From: Cyclobacteriaceae bacterium
GTDB lineage: Bacteria > Bacteroidota > Bacteroidia > Cytophagales > Cyclobacteriaceae
Direction of reading: 5' to 3'
NCBI GenBank assembly: GCA_016787755.1
Contig: JAEUUA010000023.1
Coordinates: forward strand, 717,537-781,536
DNA: 64,000 nucleotides
This document shows positions 8,708 to 16,629 of this stretch, in pieces; positions within the stretch are counted from its first letter, which is position 1, and every line of letters starts with the position of its first letter. The notes below the pieces were generated by a model. It saw only the letters and a program-made list of their open reading frames with translations. It searched no databases and was not told where the DNA came from. The translations under genes and the position numbers were made by a program.

Positions 8708-9382
8708 TCATCTAGTGTTAAATTTTTTCGATACCCTGACAACTGCGTAAGCGGTTACAATGGCTCCAACAAACAAAATGATATTATGAACAATCCAAAG
8801 ATCTCCAAGCATGACGCTTATCTCACGTTTACCGTCTGAGGCAACAAGGTATTGTTGAGTGAAATAATTATAGCTTAGAAAGATGGCAAATGATCCAAGC
8901 TGATACATCAGTTGAACACAGACAAACCAGAAATCAAAATTAAGTGAAAGAGGAGTTTCAGTTACGTAGCTTACAAGCTGTTGTAGATAAAGAAATATCA
9001 ATAATACAATTCCTGTAGAGGCAATCACATGACCGATACTATCAAAGTATTCTTGATCAAGATGCGAGAAGTAATACGCGACTGTAGTTAAGCAAGAGAT
9101 GATGGCTACAATTTTTTTCCAACGTGCAAGAAGAAGCGTAAAAAAATAATAAGAAATCCCTGCACTTGTGATTGGATATAAAAGATTGTAATAAAAATTA
9201 TTAGACGTATCGCCTTCAACACGAATAGAAGCACGGGTGAGGAGAATGGTAGCAAACAAATAGGTAATGGTTATAATCCAATAATGTAGTCCTCCATCAA
9301 TTTTCCGTGCATAGAAAAAAAAGGCCCCTACGTAAATTAGAAAGGCTATCGGCTCTGATGATTGCCAAAGAAAATATTTCAT
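8708..9382 (-). CDS. Seven-helix integral membrane protein, function unknown
   Basis: A 224-residue protein made of seven predicted membrane helices joined by short loops, for example WIITITYLFATILL, GIVLLIFLYLQQLV and HNIILFVGAIVTAYAVV, with a basic C-terminus VSKKFNTR. No catalytic or transport motif is evident. It starts 38 bp after the stop of a 77-residue gene on the same strand, so both may be one transcript. A degenerate second copy lies directly downstream. It is AT-rich compared with the kinase upstream, consistent with acquisition, but that is weak evidence. Confidence 0.7.
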   Translation of the reverse strand: MKYFLWQSSEPIAFLIYVGAFFFYARKIDGGLHYWIITITYLFATILLTRASIRVEGDTSNNFYYNLLYPITSAGISYYFFTLLLARWKKIVAIISCLTTVAYYFSHLDQEYFDSIGHVIASTGIVLLIFLYLQQLVSYVTETPLSLNFDFWFVCVQLMYQLGSFAIFLSYNYFTQQYLVASDGKREISVMLGDLWIVHNIILFVGAIVTAYAVVRVSKKFNTR

Positions 9383-9420
9383 CTTCTTAAGACTGGAAAC
9401 GTTAACTTATTTTTTGCAAT

Positions 9421-9654
9421 TTAATTTGCAGGACATGGAGGCCAAGGGCACCCCTTTATCTCAAATCCATTAGCTTCATATTGCGCATCCGCTCCGCGGC
9501 CTATAATCTTTAAGGCACCTACCTTTTTCTCATCTAGGGTGGTTGCTTCTTCTATGCTTACGACACACACCACTTTACCAGGCTTTGTGTCTAACAATTT
9601 TTGCATGTCTGCTGCCTCAAAAATAAATTTAAATGCTTCTACTGTGGTTGCCAT
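9421..9654 (-). CDS. Small protein with CPWPPC tail, function unknown
   Basis: A 77-residue protein that starts MATTVEAFKFIFEAADMQK and ends with the unusual tail GCPWPPCPAN. The body looks like a compact alpha/beta fold with no signal peptide. The two tail cysteines, separated by WPP, could form a disulfide or bind metal. The gene precedes the 7-TM gene by 38 bp and is divergent from the operon at 9894, whose promoter module fills the intergenic space. I do not recognise the family. A precursor-peptide role is possible, but nothing else supports it. Confidence 0.55.
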   Translation of the reverse strand: MATTVEAFKFIFEAADMQKLLDTKPGKVVCVVSIEEATTLDEKKVGALKIIGRGADAQYEANGFEIKGCPWPPCPAN

Positions 9655-9722
9655 AAATAGTTTGATTAGGGTTGAAAAATTCTTTCACCTTCAAAGGTGC
9701 TCATTCATTTTTAATCTTGCAC

Positions 9723-9835
9723 GGGAATTTCCCCCTTTTCATACCGGGGTTTTCCCCCTTTTTATACCGGGGATTTACCCCCCGATTTCGGGGGAAAATA
9801 CCCTTGATTTTTATAGGCCTATCGGGCCACCTTAG
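9723..9835 (+). promoter_or_regulatory. GGGG-N5-CCCC operator module with promoter, copy 1
   Basis: Three tandem units starting at 9723, 9746 and 9769 (exact 23-bp steps). Each is GGG(G)-A/T-rich core-CCCCC followed by a T-run and ATACC, for example GGGGTTTTCCCCC. A closing GGGGG stands at 9790. TTGA follows at 9804 and CACCTTAG at 9828, exactly 24 bp later, as a -33/-7 promoter. The module reads toward the operon starting at 9894. Three related modules lie at 13714, 16437 and 18447. Confidence 0.75.
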
Positions 9836-9893
9836 CGGAATGTTATCCGAATTCTCGCAACCCCCCCAGGTATTTATGCACAGGAGGGAGTCA

Positions 9894-10292
9894 ATGGCCT
9901 TAATCATTGACATTCTTCGTGCCAGTCGGGAGATTTTCTATTTCTCCATGACGCTCCATAAACTACCCCTGAGCGATCGCCTTACATTGGCAGATACACT
10001 TACCTACATAGGTGGGGTGGTAAAGGATATCTTCGATAAACTTACGGCCGGAGACTTTCCTGAAGGCAACTGTGCACAACTCGCGTTACTCGGTCAGGAA
10101 CTGTATCACCACCTGCATCCTGTATTAGGCATCCACCACGCTCGTTCCCTTACTGAAAAACTCGATCAAACGTCTCGCATGACAGGGCTACACCGTGAGA
10201 TCTCTTTGGGAATTATTGACGTGCGCGAACTGGTGTTGCTGGATGAGGCGGCCAATCATTTTAGTGGTACCGCTCAACTTTTAAATGCATGA
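9894..10292 (+). CDS. Helical protein of unknown function, paralogue A
   Basis: A 132-residue, mostly helical protein. The start at 9894 is chosen because AGGAGGG (9882-9888) sits at good spacing and the frame upstream of it runs through the operator module. It is clearly paralogous to the next gene: both share LAD-x-L-x-x-IG-x-V-x-KD near residue 40 and LDEAANHF or LEEAATNF near the C-terminus. The stop overlaps the next start (ATGA). No known family is recognised. Its control by the shared operator module and the following glycosylase-like gene suggest a stress or defence role, which is inference. Confidence 0.75.
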   Translation: MALIIDILRASREIFYFSMTLHKLPLSDRLTLADTLTYIGGVVKDIFDKLTAGDFPEGNCAQLALLGQELYHHLHPVLGIHHARSLTEKLDQTSRMTGLHREISLGIIDVRELVLLDEAANHFSGTAQLLNA

Positions 10293-10684
10293 CTATGATT
10301 AGTGATTTGTTAAATATTGGCAATGATATTCGCTCCGTGGTGCACTCCCTGGAATCGCGCAGCAGTTTCGACCGCATACACCTGGCCGACTTGCTGGAAC
10401 ACATTGGTCAGGTATTGAAAGACACGGGCATTAAAATAAGCCTGGGACAACACCCCGGCAACCATCGTCAAATGGAATTACTGAGCGAAGAACTTTATTT
10501 CAAACTGGCCTTTGTAGTGGGCGAAGTAAAAGCCCACAATATTTCTAAAAGACTCATGCAAACCCAACGCATTGAATTACTAAAAAGTGAATTGAGTTCC
10601 GGGTTTGGCGCTTTCGAGCATGCTTTACTCGAAGAAGCAGCCACTAATTTTATAGACACCTCACGGTTTTTGCGAATGAATTGA
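10289..10684 (+). CDS. Helical protein of unknown function, paralogue B
   Basis: A 131-residue helical protein that overlaps the preceding paralogue by 4 bp (ATGA), indicating translational coupling. It shares the pattern FDRIHLADLLEHIGQVLKD with DRLTLADTLTYIGGVVKD of the first copy, and LLEEAATNFIDTSRFL with LLDEAANHFSGTAQLL. The two have diverged strongly, so they may form a heterodimer instead of being redundant. Neither has a signal peptide or membrane segment. Function is unknown; the co-transcribed neighbour resembles uracil-DNA glycosylases. Confidence 0.75.
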   Translation: MTMISDLLNIGNDIRSVVHSLESRSSFDRIHLADLLEHIGQVLKDTGIKISLGQHPGNHRQMELLSEELYFKLAFVVGEVKAHNISKRLMQTQRIELLKSELSSGFGAFEHALLEEAATNFIDTSRFLRMN

Positions 10685-10688
10685 ATCC

Positions 10689-11297
10689 ATGGTTAAAGTT
10701 TTACCAATGAATGAAACGGTAGTCATAAATAAATGGGTAATCAGCAGCCATCTTATCTCAGCCGATAGTCAAAAGTTGATTGTCAGTAATATGGTGCTTA
10801 ATAAAAAACAAGGTATATCCCTCGATATAAATGCAGAAAAGTCTTTATGGCGAAATCTTCAAGAGGCATTTCCGGATGAACTAAAAAATCCAATCAGACC
10901 ATCTGCGGTAATGACCTTTATGAAGTGTAGAAAAATTGCCATGGCAAACCTGAATTCACCAGACACCTTGTTAGATGCCATAGCTGAATCTGACATCAGT
11001 GAAATTTTATTTACCGGTTCCTTTAAAGAGGGCAGCCTGTTCTATCGTTTTTATGCATCCTTGCTCGGACAACCCATTACGCGCACCATTCAGCAACAAC
11101 GGGGCGTTTTGTTGGATGCCACCTTTTTTGGGCACCCCGTTTGGCTTACGGTACTTTACTCAGGCTCGGGCAATGCCAACGTAGGGATTGCGCGGTCGCA
11201 AAAATTTCAGGCAATACGCCACCAACTTGATGACGATCGGCCTGTGCATGATTATCGAATCCGATCTTATCGTGAAAAATTTGAATTGCCTTATTAA
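10689..11297 (+). CDS. Possible uracil-DNA glycosylase superfamily protein
   Basis: A 202-residue cytoplasmic protein starting 4 bp after paralogue B. The C-terminal half carries EILFTGSFKEG and VLYSGSGNANVGIARS, which resemble the strand-plus-loop motifs (PSPSGxANxxI type) of the uracil-DNA glycosylase superfamily. The N-terminal half shows no clear motif. In-frame ATGs at 10689 and 10707 are both possible starts. If the assignment holds, it would excise damaged or modified bases and be co-expressed with two helical proteins from the operator-controlled promoter at 9804. The catalytic residue is not evident, so an inactive or repurposed fold is possible. Confidence 0.45.
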   Translation: MVKVLPMNETVVINKWVISSHLISADSQKLIVSNMVLNKKQGISLDINAEKSLWRNLQEAFPDELKNPIRPSAVMTFMKCRKIAMANLNSPDTLLDAIAESDISEILFTGSFKEGSLFYRFYASLLGQPITRTIQQQRGVLLDATFFGHPVWLTVLYSGSGNANVGIARSQKFQAIRHQLDDDRPVHDYRIRSYREKFELPY

Positions 11298-11332
11298 GAG
11301 TATGCTAAATTAACGTAACAATTTATTGTAAA

Positions 11333-11947
11333 ATGAATCGCGATCATCAACTTCAGTATTGTAAAATATGCATCAATAAACAGTTTGATCCTCAACAAGG
11401 CATAGTGTGTGTGCTTACGGGCAAGCAAGCCGAATTTGAGAACTATTGCCCCACTTTCAAATCAATAGACGGAACTTCGCCCGAATCTCTTCATTATGAA
11501 AATAAGACCGCATTTGTTCCGGAACGTGTGTTGGCCAGCACAACCAAGCGATTTTTCAATATGGTGATTGACTACATCGTGTTTTATTTATTGATGATCG
11601 CATTTGTTTTTGTAAGTGCAATGATGGCAGCCCTGCTTTTTCCGGAAGAGACGGAGACCCTGTTGGACGAAAATAGCTCAGGCAGTCAGGTATGGATATA
11701 TGTGTTGGTGTACCTGGCCTATGTTTCCTACTATACCACCCTGGAGGCCGCGAGCGGTCGCACCGTGGGTAAGTTAATTACAGGCACCCGCGTAGTAGAT
11801 AAAGATGGCAAGTTGCCATCCGTGGGGGCTATCTTTCGTAGATCTCTTTCACGCCTTGTGCCCTTCGAAGCATTTTCTTTTTTAGGTAATAATGCACGTG
11901 GGTGGCACGATGCCTGGACTGATACATGGGTGATTGAGAAGAAATAA
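11333..11947 (+). CDS. RDD family membrane protein with N-terminal Cys cluster
   Basis: A 204-residue protein. Residues 1-45 carry four cysteines (10, 13, 26, 39; C-x2-C-x12-C-x12-C), probably a small zinc-binding module. An RDD domain follows, with helices at about 75-103 and 117-135 and the typical GRTVGKLITGTRVVDKDG loop. RDD proteins are poorly understood membrane proteins, some linked to ion or substrate transport. It lies 35 bp after the glycosylase-like gene and may be read through from it, but its link to that operon is uncertain. Confidence 0.8.
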   Translation: MNRDHQLQYCKICINKQFDPQQGIVCVLTGKQAEFENYCPTFKSIDGTSPESLHYENKTAFVPERVLASTTKRFFNMVIDYIVFYLLMIAFVFVSAMMAALLFPEETETLLDENSSGSQVWIYVLVYLAYVSYYTTLEAASGRTVGKLITGTRVVDKDGKLPSVGAIFRRSLSRLVPFEAFSFLGNNARGWHDAWTDTWVIEKK

Positions 11948-11959
11948 TTTGAAAAGAGG

Positions 11960-12283
11960 ATGAGAATAATTTATTGGGTACTTGTATGTGCTTTCGTAAG
12001 CGGCTGTTCATCGGCCACCAAAACGGCTTCCTCTCAACCTATAGCAGCCGAAACTGAACAACGCGGTGACGCTGATGCATCCTCGTTTGAAAAGGCCATT
12101 GTAGTAATGAGTATTCGCGCAGAATATGAATGGGTGCGGGCCAGGTATCCCGACAGCAAAATGAAAAGGCAACGGTTGGTTTTTGAAAAGGGAACCCCCT
12201 ACGATGTGCTTACCTTTGCAATGCCCGATGGAAAGGATCGGGATTTTTATTTTGATATTTCTAAATTTTACGGAAAGTTTTAA
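11960..12283 (+). CDS. Small lipoprotein, function unknown
   Basis: A 107-residue protein with a lipoprotein signal (VLVCAFVSGCSS, lipidation at Cys16). The mature part is charged and short, ending DFYFDISKFYGKF. The start is 12 bp after the RDD gene, so they are likely co-transcribed. No family is recognised. The fold is too short for an obvious enzyme; it may be a periplasmic accessory protein of the outer or inner membrane. Confidence 0.6.
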   Translation: MRIIYWVLVCAFVSGCSSATKTASSQPIAAETEQRGDADASSFEKAIVVMSIRAEYEWVRARYPDSKMKRQRLVFEKGTPYDVLTFAMPDGKDRDFYFDISKFYGKF

Positions 12284-12312
12284 TATATCCGGGCACGCAG
12301 GATTCTTTAATA

Positions 12313-12557
12313 TTTACGGTCATTCCTGGCACGCAAGATGGGATAAAAAGTAAGGCCAAAACGTAATAGTTACCTGCCCATGCCTGCGTTGGTGTTCTTC
12401 ACCAACGGACAAAATAATTTAAAGAGATCATTGTTGTTGAGAAATTTTGAACTTAAACACGGAGTCCCTTGCAGGAGACTCCACGAGGAATAAAAAAGTC
12501 AAACTTAATACTGAAACTGGTTTTATTAAGATAACTAGCGCGACCCGGAATCTCGAA
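12313..12557. repeat. Dispersed palindromic element carrying nested hairpins
   Basis: This 369-bp gap (12284-12652) is filled by one copy of a dispersed element that begins GGTCATTCC and ends GCGACCCGGAATCTCGAA. Elsewhere (for example 20785-20880 and 22390-22496) the element is only about 105 bp. Here it is interrupted by a hairpin CGTTGGTG-TTCTT-CACCAACG near 12390 and by GGAGTC-CCTTGCAGGA-GACTCC near 12461. A short open frame across it is not convincing coding sequence. Confidence 0.7.
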
Positions 12558-12652
12558 CCCATCTTGAATTCGCTATTAATACAAGACAACTATCAGCATG
12601 AGAAGCGCGAGTATGAAATTAAGAATAGCTACTCTCCACAAAAACTTCACAC

Positions 12653-13057
12653 TCAAGTTTTTATTCTTTCAAGAACGCTATAATGCAACGTCAAATAATC
12701 AACAAGTTCTTTAAACTCGGTTTTATAATCTGTATTTGTGAGGATAACCTTCTTCTTATCGTTAAGAATTAATATCAGCGTTTTTATTTGTTGCCCCCGA
12801 ATGTTATAACTCAGCGCCCGCCACTGAACCAGCTGATCCAGGTTAACTGAAAAAGCACTTCGAAAGGGTTGTTCAACAATAAGCTGATCAAACACCAACT
12901 TAAATCGAACGTGATTCCACAGCATAAAGGCCATGGACGCAAGTCCGAGACCAGTAATGATGGAAAAAACGAAAGAACCTCCATAGATTAATTCAAAGAA
13001 GGCAAACGATCCGAAGAAAAACGTGAACCCTAGCAGGATGTTGATTCGCGTATTCAT
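12653..13057 (-). CDS. Hypothetical membrane protein with bacterial PH-like tail
   Basis: A 134-residue protein with two hydrophobic segments (about 5-25 and 28-47) followed by a beta-rich domain, FKLVFDQLIVEQPF and KTLILILNDKKKVILT. This is the layout of small bacterial PH-like membrane proteins. Its start is 4 bp after the stop of the DUF1684 gene, so the two form an operon. The PH-like call rests on pattern only; no binding partner can be proposed. Confidence 0.6.
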   Translation of the reverse strand: MNTRINILLGFTFFFGSFAFFELIYGGSFVFSIITGLGLASMAFMLWNHVRFKLVFDQLIVEQPFRSAFSVNLDQLVQWRALSYNIRGQQIKTLILILNDKKKVILTNTDYKTEFKELVDYLTLHYSVLERIKT

Positions 13058-13061
13058 GTTA

Positions 13062-13676
13062 TTAATGCTCCATCTTAACGCCAGCCCTTATCGCTATCGG
13101 TAAATTATTTTCTTCCGGCACCAGCGGGCATGAGTACGCATTGTTGTAGGCACAATACGGATTGTAGGCAAGATTAAAATTGATTAGCAATTCATTGCCT
13201 TCTTTAGGAATTCGCAACCCGAGGTACCGCCCGCCCCCATACGTTTCAACTCCGGTGGTAAGATCGGTGAACGGCACAAACAGATAATCGGTGTATTCAG
13301 GGTTTTTCAATAACGATTTGGATTGGTACATCGGCAAAACGAACGCCTGCCCATCCATCGTAAAGCTGGCCATCCCATAGGTGCGGTATTCCTGGATGAT
13401 TTTGTTCGAAGCTTTCATTGGGGCAAAGTCCGACTCGGGCGTAAGCGTGATGTGTGCCACTACCGCATAGGTAAGGTCGATGGGATAAAAATCATGGTGC
13501 TTGAATTTCTTAAAGTCGGCCGGGGTGAGGGGCGATGTTTTACGATTCTTAAATTCCTGGGTAAGTTCTTCCTGAAACGCTTTTGTTTCCTGAATCAATA
13601 AAACCGAATCGATTTGCGCCTGGGCAACAAACGAAATACTGAACAGGAGGAGAAGCAGCTTCATGGGTTGAATCAT
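13062..13676 (-). CDS. DUF1684 family exported protein
   Basis: About 204 residues from the chosen ATG at 13676; a second ATG at 13664 gives the tighter signal peptide MKLLLLLFSISFVAQAQ. Longer frames run into the operator module and are rejected. The C-terminal signature NLAYNPYCAYNNAYSCPLVPEENNLPIAIRAG is diagnostic of DUF1684; GGGRYLGLR is also typical. The function of the family is not established; it is often found as an exported or lipoprotein-like protein. It is divergent from the patatin gene and shares the intergenic region with operator module copy 2. Confidence 0.8.
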   Translation of the reverse strand: MIQPMKLLLLLFSISFVAQAQIDSVLLIQETKAFQEELTQEFKNRKTSPLTPADFKKFKHHDFYPIDLTYAVVAHITLTPESDFAPMKASNKIIQEYRTYGMASFTMDGQAFVLPMYQSKSLLKNPEYTDYLFVPFTDLTTGVETYGGGRYLGLRIPKEGNELLINFNLAYNPYCAYNNAYSCPLVPEENNLPIAIRAGVKMEH

Positions 13677-13713
13677 TTTTAATAAAGATATTGATAATGG
13701 CAAAAACAATCTC

Positions 13714-13826
13714 GGGAAAATTCCCCTTTTCATACCGGGGTTTTCCCCCTTTTTGTACCGGGGATTTACCCCCCGTTTTAGGGGGAAAATACCCTTGACT
13801 TATATAGCAACGTTCATTCACCTTTA
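13714..13826 (+). promoter_or_regulatory. GGGG-N5-CCCC operator module with promoter, copy 2
   Basis: Three tandem units starting at 13714, 13737 and 13760 with the same 23-bp step and almost the same sequence as copy 1, closing with GGGGG at 13781. TTGA at 13795 and CACCTTTAT at 13819 are again 24 bp apart. The module reads toward the patatin gene, leaving a leader of about 110 bp before its ATG at 13945. Confidence 0.75.
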
Positions 13827-13944
13827 TCCTGTGCAAGGCGAATATGGGCAGACGGGAATATCACCCTCTCTGGTCGTTTTTTTTATGGGCATTGATAGTT
13901 CCTGAGGTTACGTACGTAGGAGAACGTTAAAAATCAATGTTATC

Positions 13945-14976
13945 ATGGCTACATTCAGCATCTTATCCATCGATGGGGGCGGCTCGCGAGGCGTAATACC
14001 CGCAACCCTATTAGACTGCATTTCAAAAGACCTGAATAAACATCCCATGGAATTGTTTGACCTGGTAGCAGGCACTTCCACCGGAGGCATCATTGGGATA
14101 GGGCTGGCCGCCCGCAAGCAAACACACACATTAGTCGATCTATACTTAACACAATCAAAAAAAATATTTTACGATACCGGGTGGGACGACCTGCGTGATG
14201 GCTTTGGCAAAAATTTAGGGGCCGATTATTCAAACGATAAATTGAAAAAAATCCTTGAAGAACAATTTGGCACGTTGACGTTAGGAGATGTTCATACGGA
14301 TCATCAGGGTAAAAAAATTTTAATGGTCGCTTCCTTCGACCTGAGTCCGCAGGACAATGGAAAGGCCGTCAACTTCAGGCCGGTGGTGTACAACTCTGGT
14401 TTTTTAAAACATAAAAATGAACGTCTGGTAGACATTGCGTTGCGCACCTCTGCAGGGCCAACGTATTTTCCCATCTATCAGCAAAAGTATATCGATGGGG
14501 GTGTAGCCATGAACCACCCGGCTATGGCGGCTGTTGCCTTTGCCATCAACAAACAAGTAGAGACAGAGGATCTTAATTACCGCTACCCGGACGGACTAAA
14601 AAAAGGATTAGGACTTGAGGCCCGCGACATCCGTGTGCTGTCCCTTGGCTGTGGCACATCCAACAGAAATTTTATTGCACCCGACAAAGTAAAGAAAGGT
14701 GACTGGGGCAACCTGCAATGGGTAAAATATTTACCCGATCTGCTCACCGAATCAAATGTGCAGGCAGCCGATTATTATGTGCGGCAGGTAATGGATAGAA
14801 ATGATTACAAGCGCATCCAGCTGGAGTTTGATGCAGCCGATGCCCCTGCCGTGTTGAAAGGAAGTGTGTTGGGGCTGGATGTAAAAAGCCCCACCCTGTT
14901 GCGCGCCATGCATGAGTATGCAAAGCAGGTGTATGCGTTGCGTAAGCAGGAGATTTTATCATTCCTCGGATTTTGA
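13945..14976 (+). CDS. Patatin-like phospholipase
   Basis: A 343-residue protein with all patatin landmarks: oxyanion-hole loop DGGGSRG (10-16), nucleophile elbow GTSTG (43-47, Ser45) and catalytic DGG (184-186) in YIDGGVAMNHP. It should hydrolyse acyl chains of phospholipids through a Ser-Asp dyad. There is no signal peptide, so it acts in the cytoplasm or at the inner membrane face. Similar cytoplasmic patatins include effectors of anti-phage signalling systems, but no cyclase or sensor gene is adjacent. Expression should depend on operator module copy 2. A 422-residue exported protein follows after 89 bp. Confidence 0.9.
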   Translation: MATFSILSIDGGGSRGVIPATLLDCISKDLNKHPMELFDLVAGTSTGGIIGIGLAARKQTHTLVDLYLTQSKKIFYDTGWDDLRDGFGKNLGADYSNDKLKKILEEQFGTLTLGDVHTDHQGKKILMVASFDLSPQDNGKAVNFRPVVYNSGFLKHKNERLVDIALRTSAGPTYFPIYQQKYIDGGVAMNHPAMAAVAFAINKQVETEDLNYRYPDGLKKGLGLEARDIRVLSLGCGTSNRNFIAPDKVKKGDWGNLQWVKYLPDLLTESNVQAADYYVRQVMDRNDYKRIQLEFDAADAPAVLKGSVLGLDVKSPTLLRAMHEYAKQVYALRKQEILSFLGF

Positions 14977-15065
14977 AAACAGACAAGAAAGAGTTGTAAA
15001 AAAAATTATTAAAAACGGAGCAAGCCGAAAATCCGAAGAAGAGTAGGTGTTGAATTTTCAATTAT

Positions 15066-16334
15066 ATGAAGCCTTGCATTATTTTCATCTTTTTTTTGAA
15101 CATTGTGTTCAATGTGCTTGGTCAGCTTGGAATAAATTCAAATAAGACTGTAGCTGAACAATTAGATCAATTTGAAACTAATTTGAAAAATGATTGGGAT
15201 ACTTCAAAATATTATAACAAGTCAGATTATACTGAAGTATGCAAAGAAATAGTAATAGAGTATAGAAGATTTAGTAATGAAGCAATCATAATTGCTTATT
15301 ACGATGGATCTGGATACTATTATAAATATATTTTGGGCCAGCAAAACCTGGCAAGAGAATATGGTGTTGGGGAAGTTGAGATATATTTTCAAGATTTCTT
15401 ACTTAAGCTACTACCTAAAGATATCACTAGAGAGGAGAGAGAAAAAGAAAAGGCGAAGCTCTACACAATTCTTGGGAATACAATTGATGCTATTGATTCG
15501 GAAACAAACGATAGAATAGCAACCATTTATTCTGCGTACAAGATTAAACACTTGCGGTATTTTCCCGCTAAGACAGACATTTTCGCAAAACTTCACTATG
15601 GCGAACTAGACAGAGGAAGTTTACTTTTCATGAACAATTCATCGTTGATTTTTGGCCCAGATTTAAATGCATTTACAAGCAATATAGTTAGTGGCTATTT
15701 GGGCAAGTTTCCTGTAAGATTTAGTTTGGCAACAGTTATTGCCAAAGGGCGCAACAACCCGGTGGATAGTGAAGAATTGATAGGGAAAACTGATGCCCAA
15801 ATTCAAGAAATAGTAAACACGAATTACTCTGAAAATGTAAAGAACAATACATTAGTTTACGTATTGAATGGTGGTGGTTTTCTTGGGTTTAAGGCCGAAT
15901 ATCCGATTCTAAGTTATAGTAATCTTAATCTGAAAGGGAAGCCGCAGATTGAGCTTTCCTTGAATGCAGCTCTCTCAGGTCAATTTGAAAAGGCTGGTGG
16001 TTCGATTTCAGGTACTGAGGCCGACCTGTTTTATTATTCCGGTGCTGATTTAAAGTCACTGCTTCCATTTAGTGAAGTAAAGGAGGATGGAAAGCGTATT
16101 GAAACGTTTGCCTTGTTTTTGTCGGGAGCATTCAAGGTAATTGGCGGCTCCAAAAATTTTTATAAGAATCTCGAGGCAGAGAATACTAAAGTTTTTTCTC
16201 AGGTTGAACTCTCTATTGGATTCCTATTTAATGGCGTCAAAATATACTACACTTACCTTTATTTTACTAAGCCTAATCTCAACGAGATATACCCATCTCG
16301 AGTTGGTATAACCTATGTGCCTAGTTTCTTTTAA
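15066..16334 (+). CDS. Exported protein of unknown function, AT-rich gene
   Basis: A 422-residue protein with a signal peptide (MKPCIIFIFFLNIVFNVLG). The N-terminal half is charged and mostly helical (REEREKEKAKLYTILGN). The C-terminal half alternates polar and hydrophobic residues (IYYTYLYFTKPNLNEIYPSRVGITYVPSFF) and ends in phenylalanine, as many outer-membrane beta-barrels do. Base composition is visibly richer in A and T than the patatin gene before it, suggesting a separate origin. Its position 89 bp after patatin, with no clear promoter, suggests co-transcription. No family is recognised. Confidence 0.65.
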   Translation: MKPCIIFIFFLNIVFNVLGQLGINSNKTVAEQLDQFETNLKNDWDTSKYYNKSDYTEVCKEIVIEYRRFSNEAIIIAYYDGSGYYYKYILGQQNLAREYGVGEVEIYFQDFLLKLLPKDITREEREKEKAKLYTILGNTIDAIDSETNDRIATIYSAYKIKHLRYFPAKTDIFAKLHYGELDRGSLLFMNNSSLIFGPDLNAFTSNIVSGYLGKFPVRFSLATVIAKGRNNPVDSEELIGKTDAQIQEIVNTNYSENVKNNTLVYVLNGGGFLGFKAEYPILSYSNLNLKGKPQIELSLNAALSGQFEKAGGSISGTEADLFYYSGADLKSLLPFSEVKEDGKRIETFALFLSGAFKVIGGSKNFYKNLEAENTKVFSQVELSIGFLFNGVKIYYTYLYFTKPNLNEIYPSRVGITYVPSFF

Positions 16335-16436
16335 GATTGGACAGCGATTGGAAAAATTTAATAGAAAAATATTTATGTTTTTAGTAGTGGGTGAGTAATT
16401 TATAAAGTGCGATTAAAAGCACGCAACCGTGTTTCC

Positions 16437-16524
16437 GGGAATTTGCCCCTTTTATACCGGGGATTTACCCCACTAATTAGGGGGGAAATACCTTGATTTT
16501 AAAAGGAATCATCGGTCATCTTTA
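16437..16524 (+). promoter_or_regulatory. GGGG-N5-CCCC operator module with promoter, copy 3
   Basis: Two units starting at 16437 and 16459 (GGGAATTTGCCCC and GGGGATTTACCCC), closing with a G-run at 16480-16485. TTGA at 16493 and CATCTTTAT at 16517 are 24 bp apart, as in copies 1 and 2. Similarity to copy 2 continues past the -7 box (GTGCAAGGCGAAT against GCGCAAAGTGAAT). It drives the PLD gene at 16630. Confidence 0.7.
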
Positions 16525-16629
16525 TAGTGCGCAAAGTGAATGGTGAAAATGAAGTTGTTAGCTAGCGTATTCAAACGGTACTAGTCCTGATTCTATTTCA
16601 AAAAATTTTATAACCTAACCAACTATTGT

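Noticed and set aside
9723..9794. Rho-independent terminators instead of operators in the GGGG-CCCC repeats
   Set aside because: Units are tandem, with loops of only about five bases, are followed by a conserved promoter, and always lie upstream of a start pointing the same way.
9672..9893. Longer N-terminus for the first paralogue protein
   Set aside because: The frame translates the operator module; the ribosome site AGGAGGG and homology to the second paralogue support the start at 9894.
12447..12683. A 78-codon open frame on the plus strand
   Set aside because: It lies within the dispersed repeat element and its hairpins, has no ribosome site, and its end overlaps the converging gene at 12653.
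13945..14976. CBASS or other named anti-phage operon with patatin effector
   Set aside because: No cyclase, sensor or helicase gene accompanies the patatin gene; its neighbours are an unknown exported protein and a DUF1684 gene.
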